Assembly: GCA_963580285.1 (NCBI GenBank)
Contig: OY757012.1
Location: forward strand, 169,372,652-169,436,651
Origin: Lucinisca nassula
Lineage: Eukaryota > Mollusca > Bivalvia > Lucinida > Lucinidae
DNA length: 64,000 bases
Direction: 5' to 3'
The first letter of the stretch is position 1. Each line of letters starts with the position of its first letter. The position numbers and the translations under genes were made by a program. Under the pieces are notes generated by a model. The model ran no database searches. It saw only the letters and a list, made by a program, of their open reading frames with translations, and was not told the DNA's origin. Shown here one piece after another: positions 55,985 through 64,000 of the stretch.

Positions 55985-56540
55985 GCGTATAAGGCAAAAA
56001 TAGCATGTTGTTATTTGAGCAGAATGCAAGTCATATGATTCCTGATGTCCGAGCTGTACTTTCGCAATGATTCTTCAATGAATAGACCTGGAGTAATGTC
56101 TGGTCCGAACCGTTATATCCTGCAAGGAAATGCGTGTGTGTGAGGTATGAGATGGCTACGCTGATTTTGACTTGCTTTTTGACATGAGTAAATGATCGCT
56201 AAGATAATTAAATTGGGTTGGCAGTGTAGCTTAAGGATTTGCAAAATCTACGAAGCTATAAGGAACTAATCAAATATTGAAAGTAATTTTCAGCGGCAGT
56301 TATTATGCCAAACGAAGCAGATATTTATTTATTTCGGCCGGTTGCTATATGTGAGCGACGTGGACGCTAATGGTAAAACCAAATGGAAGACGGTGTCTGT
56401 TTTTCACTTTATATGGGCCCGTTACTTTTCACATTGTCCACACGTGGTTGTACGAGACTATATAGAAAAACGAATTGCTTGTAATAATATGTCGTCTGGT
56501 CCAATATTAGTCACATGAGATAAATGCTACTAACGGCTGA
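55985..56540. other. Spacer, no gene recognised
   Basis: No open frame or repeat boundary that I can support. Confidence 0.4.
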
Positions 56541-56800
56541 TGCTCTTAACTGTCTGTTGCAGATAGAGCAACAGAGGTTAGAGGAAGACAGCTCTGTCGG
56601 TGTTGCCTTAGCTCTGGCTTTGCGCTGCACACGTTTCTGCTGGACTTCGCTGATTCTGTTCGCCTCCTATTCATTAGCATGACCTTGCTAGGTCCTGTGC
56701 AATTTATTCCCACGACTGGTTTGCAGAAGCTTTGAGGGTTTCCTTCAAACGCTTGTTCTTACCCCTTGAAACGGTCAGTGAAACGAATTCCACTGGGGGC

Positions 56801-56823
56801 TTGGGGGGGGGGGGGGGGGGGGG
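56801..56823 (+). repeat. Poly-G tract
   Basis: About 22 consecutive G within the LINE relic; could form a quadruplex and is prone to sequencing error. Confidence 0.9.
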
Positions 56824-57267
56824 CTTAAATCGATTTTACTTGGCCACAATCCTCGCCCTTACTTTCGTCGCAGACAAATATTTGTTCAGTCCACATGAAG
56901 CCTGATTCTACTTCCATCCCTTATACTACCACGTTGTGTGCCAAAGCTGCACTATGTTTTGCAATCCTGGCATTGACTTCAGCATCAATGTGCACGACTC
57001 CTGACAGTGTGCTACCAAGTTATTGCCCTATCACTGCTGTGATGGTGGACTCATTGTTAGATTTGCCAGGTGCTGGTTGACAAACCACCTCAGTTTTAAT
57101 GCTGAATGTGAGGCCATAGCTGTCACAGGGGGTAGATAATTGATCTACACATCTTCTCTTCTGTTAAAGTACCCTTCGTCATGTCACCTGCATAGAGGAA
57201 CTCATCTGGCACCTCTGTCTGTGTTTTTTTAGGTAGGGTGGGCGGGGGGAGGGTAATTTTTAAGCCC

Positions 57268-57466
57268 ATTTCAAGATTATTTCACTTCTATCGAGTCCAT
57301 CGTTAACCAGAGGCGGGCGTAGACCGGAGTAGCTGGAAGAACACCACCTGACCTTCCGGTGCGGAACTTGGCGTTTCACATGTGACCCGAGCCAGGCTCG
57401 AACCACAGCGGTGAGAGACATACTGATTAAGAGTCAGCGCTCTTATCCACTAGGCCACGGAGGCCC
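57268..57466 (-). mobile_element. tRNA-derived SINE, family F4 (copy 2)
   Basis: Minus strand: gggcctccgtggcctagtgg (A box region, 57447-57466), an insertion, ggttcgagcctggctcgg (B box), and a body matching 11268-11405 (gataga-agtgaaataatctt). The head resembles a functional tRNA but lacks a proper acceptor stem end. Confidence 0.7.
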
Positions 57467-58280
57467 GTTATCACCTCTTCCTGCGCTTTGGATTGGGCTT
57501 GCAACATTCTAAGATTGAAAATCGTCCCATCGAAACAATAGGTATCCCATTGCCACCATCCTGGAAAGTATATGTGAGCTTGGCAGAGCACATCATGCTG
57601 AAAAGCATTGGGGCTAGTACACGGCCTTGACTGACTCAGTTCATATTGGCTTTCTGGTAGAAACCCGTGTTCATATAGTCGGTTAAGTAGTTCTTGTGCA
57701 TGGAACGTCCCAGCAAATGACAATAAAGAGATGCCACGATGATTGTCACAGACCTGAGGATTCCCCTTCCGTTTAATTAGGAAAGGTTTAGATGGATAAT
57801 TGACGCATCCTTGAATTCTTGTGGGACTGCTTCTTTTCTTTACATAATGTGAAATAAAATTTTCTTTGAAACTGGAGTCTATCCTGCTTTGCAGATATCA
57901 CTTTGTTGATCCTGGAGCCTAGCCAGATGACCGAAGTTTTATTGCTTTCATTGTTTCAGAGACGGTTGGGAACTCGTCAAGCAGCAGATTACATTCCACC
58001 CGTCAAGTGTGTTAATAGCGAGATCATTGATAGATGGTGGCCTATTTAGAACACTATCAAAGTGCTCAGTCCATCTTTTCAAGAGAGTCTCGTTGTCAGC
58101 CAGAAGACTAGATGCATCTGAACTGACAAGAGGGGTGGTTCTTGAGCTCTGAGGACCAGAAACTCACTTTAGTGCCTGAAAGAACTTCTTCGTGTCCTTT
58201 CTATCTGCAAAGGACTAGATTGCATCAGCCTTACTGCTCAGTCAGGAGTCTTGCATATGTCTGAGCCTAGTCTGGACTGC

Positions 58281-58638
58281 CTTGCATATACATTCGAACT
58301 TCAATGGCTCGAATCCCTTTGGGACCATGAAAATTTGTTCGAGACAGCGGTAGTTCGAGCCACTGAGGTTACTGTCAGGAGGCATAGCGAGATACTTTTA
58401 GACATCTTTTCGGTCTTCTATAATGAATATGTATGCTGTGTGTACTCATTAGAATCGCCTCATCGAGGCGATTCTAATGAGTACACACAGCATATATTTG
58501 CAAGATAAAAGACTAAAATATCTTTATTTATCTCCAACTATTTCTTATGTGGCGGATTTCGCTAGGGGCTCAAGAATGGGTTCGACTCATCCATGGTAAA
58601 TGAGCAATTGTTGTTCGAGCCATCGAAGTTCTACTGTA
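58281..58638. mobile_element. Fold-back element K (copy 2)
   Basis: Outer arms cattcgaacttcaatggctc and gttcgagccatcgaagttct. The core is a perfect palindrome, gtactcattagaatcgcctc and its complement (about 58441-58487). It resembles the main MITE core in layout (TAGAATCGCCTCATCGAGGC) but differs in sequence, so the two may share an ancestor. Confidence 0.75.
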
Positions 58639-59720
58639 ACTGAATAGGCGGCTTCATTCGATACTTAGCTGGTATCACTGAGGTACGCCTTGTGTTTTTT
58701 GTGTGTTTCTCTTAAAGCAGTCCTTGGATTTCTTTGTCATTCTCGTCAAACAAGCCTTGGTGTTTACGAGATACTGATTCTAGGGAATCCATTGCCGCAG
58801 AGTAAATGGTGTCGTTTTCTTCTGGATCAACTGAGTGTCATTGCATCTAATCGGCTGCAGATATCATTAATGGAAGGCGTGCCCCTTGCTTTCTTGTTTC
58901 AGCTTAGAGACATCAAGTCTATATTTGGCACTCTCTTGCATTGTGGTCGCGGTGCAAACTGAATGATCAGGTTGAGTTTGATGACAACAAGCCTGTGATC
59001 TGTCCAGCAGTCAACACCTCACATGGTCTTTGCGCCGCTGACATCATGCCTTCAAACTATAACATAATCAACGAGATGCCAGTGGTTGGAGCGATATCTT
59101 GTTGCGCGTTGGTAGACGGAAGACTGTTAGTGATCAGCAGTTCCTAATCTGCACACTTGCTCAAGAAGAGGAGGCCATTGCTATTGTATTTCCTACTCTT
59201 TCAGTCCCAATCACGCCTTCCGAGGCTGGTGGTGTGTGGCTACCCTAGCATTGAAGTCTCCCAGGAGGACGAGTCTGTCTGTTCGGAGTGTAGCAGACAT
59301 CACAGAATCCAGATCATCATAATCGTCATAAACTTGTCATTGACCTTATCTTGGTTGGTCAGCGTCGGTGCTTAGGCCCTTAAAACAGTTGCATGCCTAT
59401 TACCAGATAAGGGAAGTCTCAGCGTCATCATTTTTTATGTCTTTTGAAAGGCCTGAGATCTTGCTGACAAGGTGTGCTTTGATGGCGAAACCTACTCCTG
59501 CTTCACGCCGCTCTTCTTTCTAAAGAAAGTGTAGCCGGTACCAACTTCTTTTAATAGTCCTTCGTCTGCAATGCGAGTATCACTCCGAGCTGCAATCTCG
59601 ACTTTGTACCGATGAAGTTCTCTACCAACAAGGGCCCTTCTTCGCACCAGCACTGTCCATCAAGGTATCCACATTCCAGGGGCCGATTTTAAAGGTATCA
59701 CTTTTATTTTCTTTCTTGTT

Positions 59721-60150
59721 TGACAGCTAAATGGGATCCCCGCATTGTGATCCTAGACACTCAGTTCGGCTGCCGAATTCCCCATACTGCAAGTGACCAT
59801 ATAGAACGAAGCCGCCTGTGTGGAGGTCTGCAGCTACAACTTCCAGTATTTCCTTACCTGCTACATTGCCACAGAGCTTTATATATGTGCTTGTTGTAAC
59901 TGTATGTACATGCATATGATTAAGACGACAAGCGCTGTGAACTGGATCAAAGTGAGGGAGAGGCGTGCAGATTCAACCTCAATCTCTCGTCCTGACCTAG
60001 CTGGGTCCAGAGGCAAGACAATTTCGAGACAGTTTGAGCTGAGCCCGGATGCAGTGGCTGACTATGACTTCTTTAGTGTCTTGTCATGTTCTCCATGCTC
60101 CAAAACACGCTGCTGCATCGCCGTATGGGCCGTTGAATCAGAGAAATGAT
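59721..60150 (-). other. Probable upstream part of the LINE relic
   Basis: Minus-strand traces such as LPLDPARSGREIEVESARLSL (about 59940-60030) are in frame over short stretches and precede the endonuclease region. I cannot identify them and they could be LINE 5' sequence or an unrelated insertion. Confidence 0.35.
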
Positions 60151-60268
60151 TTCTACCGCCCCAGCTGCTGAAACAAATGTTACATGATTATACATCACGG
60201 CCCTTATATTTTATCAAAGTGCTAACAAATATTAAGGTCTGCAGGTAAACAAAAAAAAATGTTCTGTT

Positions 60269-60291
60269 TTTTTTTTTTTTTTTTTTTTTTT
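60269..60291 (+). repeat. Poly-T tract
   Basis: About 23 T; could be the poly-A tail of a minus-strand retrocopy, but no copy was recognised. Confidence 0.85.
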
Positions 60292-60384
60292 GATTGCTAT
60301 AAAAACTGCAAGATCAGCGAAAAACAAGAGAAAAAGAAATCAGGGTCGGTCGGGTAAGCAGAAGCACAGGTATTTTAGGCTTCG

Positions 60385-60600
60385 TTATTATTTGGAGATA
60401 GTGGTAGGTCGAACCACCAAGGGTCAGTAATATCGGAAATCAGGAGGCATAATGTGGATAATAATTCTCTTATAAAATAAAGGTATATTGTGGGTACTCA
60501 TTGAGGCAATTCGTATAAGTACTAGTACACAAAACCATAGGGCAATGTTTATGATTACCAACAATATACCGTTTTCAAGATACAATAAAGAAAAAGAAAC
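60385..60600. mobile_element. Fold-back element K (copy 3), decayed
   Basis: Traces gagatagtggtaggtcgaac and gggtactcattgaggcaatt; the second arm is scrambled. Confidence 0.45.
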
Positions 60601-60664
60601 ACTCACTTAATTAGCCTTAATATTTGAATATCGGGAGCTGTGAGAAGAATTCTAAAAAAAAAAT

Positions 60665-60910
60665 AAGGGGAATGGGAACATCTTCAGGGGAAGGAACTCC
60701 TGAAAAAGTATTTTTGTCTCTCATTGCAAGGGGGGTCAACTTTTAAAGGAAAGAATTTGCTCCTGAGGAGCAAATTCTTTCCTTTAAGAGTAGACCGCTT
60801 TTTCAGTGAAACAGGGCTTATAGAAAAGCGAACAGGAAGTCCCGAAAGTTGTCTCCCTTTGAAAAATGGCGGAAAAATCTGCCAGACGTTCCCCTTCCCC
60901 TTAAAAAGCG
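60665..60910. mobile_element. Hairpin element H (copy 3)
   Basis: Ends aaggggaatgggaacatctt and ttccccttccccttaa-type. Near-perfect hairpin ttaaaggaaagaatttgctc / gagcaaattctttcctttaa at 60745-60790. Confidence 0.75.
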
Positions 60911-61611
60911 AGGAAACGTGCCATGGGTGTTGAGTTATTATACCGTGTCTAGTTGCCCATTACATCAAGCATCATGGTCAACCATCCGTGCCATTGCTTT
61001 ACGTCGAGAAAAAGTCTGTTGCTCAAAAAGAGAGTAAACAAGTTTTGTTCACTAGCCTGCGAAATGTCACCTTCTCCATCAACAATGTTGGTAATTGTCG
61101 TTAATTCAGTCTGCGAGTATTTGGGCATCAGGGGACAGTGTCGCATTTGAGGGTGGACGTTCTCAAAATATTATAGTAGTAGGGCCAATAATGGCATGGT
61201 TGCTCATAGAAATTGTGATATTTGGATATTTTTTGCCAATGCGGCCTTGTTTGCTGAGTATCTGTACTTTTATGAAATGGAATACGAAACTACCACTCCA
61301 GCTGTCTGGGTGCTGCTCAAGGTGCAGAGGCATAGCTGAATTCACGAAGGTAGCTTTGGCAATAAAAAGTGCTGTTTTTCAAAGAGGATTCCCAAAAAAG
61401 TTTACTGGTTGTGGTATACTTTTCTGTCTATTTCTTTGCATGTGACTGAGTGTACATGGCATTTCAGCAGGTGCCAGTGTTTTGGGAGTAAATTCACAAG
61501 ACCTGTCAAAGTAGGTGGATACATGCTTTTTGTATGGAAAAAATAGTGGTTGGGGTTAGTGGAATGGTGCTGCTGTCAGCCTATGCAAAAAGAGACGTGT
61601 TTCTCTGGTAT
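60911..61611. other. Unassigned stretch with open minus-strand segments
   Basis: Minus-strand pieces such as SAMPLHLEQHPDSWSGSFVFHFIKVQILSKQGRIGKKY (61220-61340), followed after a stop by a further open piece, look more protein-like than the surrounding repeats. They may be a decayed transposase or gene; I do not recognise the family. Confidence 0.3.
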
Positions 61612-62362
61612 TGCATGACCCGCAGAAAAAGGGACCGACTGAAGTCGGTTGATTTTCTATGAGTGCCCTAAAATCACCGTGTCATTCTGTCAGTCTGTCA
61701 AACCCGTTTGTGAAAATTGGTGGTAGTGACTTAACCGCTTGGAATATTTAAACAATTTTTGGCATACTGATAGATATCAATTTTCTAACCAATGAACTTG
61801 CGAAATATTACATTCCATTTAGTATAGCCTCGCCGAGGCGAAAAATGTGAAAATTTTCGAACTGCTTCTCCTCGGAAACCGTTGGGCCGATTGAAGTCAA
61901 ATTTCATATGGAGCCTCTATGGGATGGGGGGAAACCAAAATTTGCTCATGGGGTCCAGGTCACATGACCAAAATGGCCGCCAAGCCATATATGGTAAAAA
62001 CCCTTCAAAAATAGTCTTCTCCAGAACCATTGGGCAGATTTCCACGAAACTTGATAAATAGCATCTGGGACATAAATTGCTAAAATGGTGACCCTGGGTT
62101 GACCTTGACCTTCTTTGTGCCTAGGTTAAACGTTGATACATATGCTTTTGTATTGGAAAAGTGAGAATGCATTTTATCCTGCAAACGATTCAGAATACGG
62201 TACTAAAGTATCAGATATATGTTTGCTCCTAACGATAAGGCGCATTTATTGGGGGAACCGATTTAGGTCCCGGTCACATGACCAAAATGGCCGCCATACC
62301 CATATATGGTAACACTCATAAAGCTAAAAGCATCCGGCGGGTCGTGCACTTCAGCTGAAGTA
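61612..62362 (-). mobile_element. Helitron-like element, family A (copy 2, single unit)
   Basis: The same ends as 11-1113: tgcatgacccgc at 61612-61623, hairpin accgactgaagtcggt at 61634-61649, and left-end repeat gcgggtcgtgca at 62337-62348 with the palindrome acttcagctgaagt at 62349-62362. Only one of the ~420 bp units is present. Confidence 0.75.
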
Positions 62363-62753
62363 CTGGTTCTGTTTTGATTTTGTTTGCATGTGTGGAGCAC
62401 TTTGAAACCAAAACAGAAGCTATCGCTTTCTCCAGGCGTTGTCGATAACGATTCAAAAACTTCGCGTGGCGTGGACAAAAAAAGTTCTGCGATTAACTGT
62501 CCCCTGATGCCTTGCCTGTTTCGTGTTCATGTAGTATTTATACGATTAAGAACGAAAGTAAAAGCAATGGATAAAATCAGGTATGCATCCGCACTCCGAA
62601 TTAAACATGACAGTCGGTCTATGGTTTATGATCACTAACTACAAATCAACCTTTCACCACTGAATTTCTGATCTTTGAATTTGGACAAATCCAAGTCTTG
62701 TAATTAGGGAGTTTAGCCAAAATCATTTATATCATGAAAAACAGTTTAGATCC
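62363..62753. other. Spacer, no gene recognised
   Basis: An 84-codon plus-strand frame (62384-62638) starts next to the element end; it has no motif and no splice context I can defend. Confidence 0.35.
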
Positions 62754-62810
62754 TCAAGACCCCCTCATTTGGAACTACACCATTTGCATACGTATCTTTA
62801 TTGGTCTACA
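62754..62810. repeat. 57-bp direct repeat, left copy
   Basis: From tcaagaccccctcatttgga to ttattggtctaca. It recurs at 63101-63157 with one difference. The fold-back MITE lies between them. Confidence 0.9.
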
Positions 62811-62816
62811 ACGTCG

Positions 62817-63100
62817 CATCACGAAAACACGCCTATATAATTTTGACCCCCGTCGAACCCCACATTTATATAGTGAAACTGGGGTTTACAGAGGTAAACC
62901 TTATTTTTCTTATTTCTGCTCTAAAATATAGAGTGTGGGTACTCGTTAGAACCGCCTCAATGAGGCGGTTCTAACGAGTGCCCACAGTCTATATTTTGAG
63001 CAGAAATAAGAAAAATATCACAATTTTTCATCCTATAATTTTCATTTTTTTTTCGGCGATAAAGGTGGCAATGTATTTGTATAGGCGTGTTTTCGTGATG
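62817..63100. mobile_element. Fold-back MITE (copy 19) at a duplication junction
   Basis: Ends catcacgaaaacacgcctat and ataggcgtgttttcgtgatg; palindrome around 62935-62990 with one mismatch in each tip. Confidence 0.88.
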
Positions 63101-63157
63101 TCAAGACCCCCTCATTTGGAACTACACTATTTGCATACGTATCTTTATTGGTCTACA
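63101..63157. repeat. 57-bp direct repeat, right copy
   Basis: Begins at the base after the MITE and matches 62754-62810. Confidence 0.9.
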
Positions 63158-63283
63158 GGGGCGAACTGGTGAAAACACACCAATCAAGCATTGCTGGAAT
63201 CAAATTGAACCGATTTATATAGAAAACGGATAATGTAATTTAAGCCACATTATGGCAAAATCAGTTTTTGGCATTTTGCGAAC

Positions 63284-63330
63284 AACAAAGGTGCTGATCA
63301 GGCTGCGCGCATGCGCAGTCTGATCAGCAC
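63284..63330. repeat. Hairpin: gtgctgatcag arms
   Basis: aggtgctgatcaggctgcgc and gcgcagtctgatcagcactt fold on gcatgc; 17-18 bp arms with one mismatch. Traces of the same family near 51320. Confidence 0.75.
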
Positions 63331-64000
63331 TTTTGTGTTCGCTCCTTAGATGGTACAATTTATCAAGTTTCTATATCTGAAAGTTCAAGACTTTTTTTAG
63401 TCTGTGTAGCCGAGAAGACTGATTTGTGCCTTACATGGTCGCACACCCTGAAGACAAGCTTTCTCATGACGTTGCTCATAAGTAACAGTAAATAGAAGAA
63501 ATCGACATAGAATGATAGAAAACATTTGTTACCAAACATCCATTATGGTGTAAATAGATCAAAGGTTCCTAAAGGAGCTGAACATCACTTACACATCTAC
63601 TTAATCACATAAGGAATTGCTGCTTGGTTTAATCAAAAAGATGCCAAGATTTATTGGGACATTATTAAGAGTACAAAACCATACAAAAATGGTTTGATAC
63701 CAGCCTACTGACTACACGTTAAGATAGCAAAAAACTAGTACTTTTCAAATGATTTTTATGTATATTTTAATTATTCCTGTTTTAATCATAGACTGTGAGT
63801 GCTCATTTGAACCGCTTCGGTTAGGACCCACAATATATGTTTTGATCGAAAAAGAGAAAATTATGCCTACCCTTTTATACCCCACGTTTCCCCGTATATA
63901 CAATTGGATCTCGATTAATTAGAATATCGATAAATCGATCGATAAATTCCACAACATTGATTATCCTTACTGGTTTGCCAGTAATCGATTATTTATACGT
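63331..64000. other. Spacer with decayed fold-back MITE at 63775-63900
   Basis: catagactgtgagtgctcat and ggacccacaatatatgtttt are MITE core traces. After 63930 the sequence is rich in ATCGAT; the window ends without a gene. Confidence 0.45.

Larger units (their letters stand above)
56541..59720 (-). pseudogene. RTE-like LINE, heavily decayed (endonuclease + reverse transcriptase)
   Basis: Read on the minus strand from 59.7 kb downwards, in broken frames: apurinic-type endonuclease start (GPWNVDTLMDSAGA, about 59640-59690), REAGVGFAIKAHLVSKISG (about 59455-59510), NGLLFLSKCADQELLITNS (about 59110-59170), linker, then the reverse transcriptase entry (SFAGTFHAQELLNRLYEHGFLPESQ, 57640-57723). 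The palm region with the catalytic YxDD and its neighbours is deleted: the text jumps to CFDGTIFNLRMLQAQSKAQ (57490-57545). A later stretch (RRAH..., 57150-57240, reading DEFLYAGDM) and a C-terminal Arg/Lys tract with the zinc-knuckle-like CSICNRQLRA (about 56550-56580) complete it. Many stops. Insertions: a tRNA-SINE (57268-57466) and fold-back element K (58281-58638). Confidence 0.75.

Overview
This is 64 kb of a eukaryotic nuclear genome, almost certainly from a bivalve mollusc or a close lophotrochozoan. The reasons are AT-rich, intron-rich DNA, several tRNA-derived SINE families with (CAAA)n-type tails, mariner, Tc1 and LINE relics, and above all many long arrays of ~145-185 bp (or ~465 bp) tandem units that end in a GGAC-type microsatellite and a short hairpin, as in the 'pearl'/HINE elements known from oysters. 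No prokaryotic operon, CRISPR array or rRNA gene is present, and nothing here should be read as bacterial.

Only a few pieces look like host genes. The best is an uninterrupted 389-residue type II membrane protein on the minus strand (2322-3491), a putative Golgi glycosyltransferase-like protein. On the minus strand between about 40.6 and 48.1 kb lie separate exons: one at 47879-48061 encodes the second half of a SPEC3/Stum-type membrane domain, and two near 41.5 and 40.6-41.1 kb encode a serine-rich and a basic C-terminal tail. The first and second do not join in phase, so either exons are missing between them or they belong to different genes. A weak plus-strand exon candidate is at 53573-53839.

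Everything else is layered repeats. (1) About 20 copies of a ~280 bp fold-back MITE, built on a perfect GGTACTCGTTAGAACCGCCT...AGGCGG palindrome, carry three interchangeable terminal sequences. (2) About 14 copies of a ~300 bp SINE-like repeat share their 3' end with a LINE relic at 8822-9797. (3) tRNA-headed SINE families include one whose 3' tail is a long (CA)n tract. (4) Pearl-like arrays lie at 11-1113, 4830-6470, 18700-21780, 23870-27895, 34515-37251, 42025-45060, 46955-47690, 49012-51260 and 61612-62362. (5) TTAA-flanked short elements have a central hairpin. (6) Relics of a mariner, a Tc1-like palindrome, a CR1-like and an RTE-like LINE are present.

The most unusual single object is at 30942-31700: a 759 bp element with perfect 22-bp terminal inverted repeats and a 6-bp target duplication (CGAGAC), whose whole interior is about 30 units of a 21-bp near-palindrome arranged as a giant inverted repeat. 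Two fold-back MITEs (29768-30049 and 62817-63100) sit at the junctions of direct duplications of ~210 and 57 bp, which suggests a link between hairpin MITEs and local tandem duplication.
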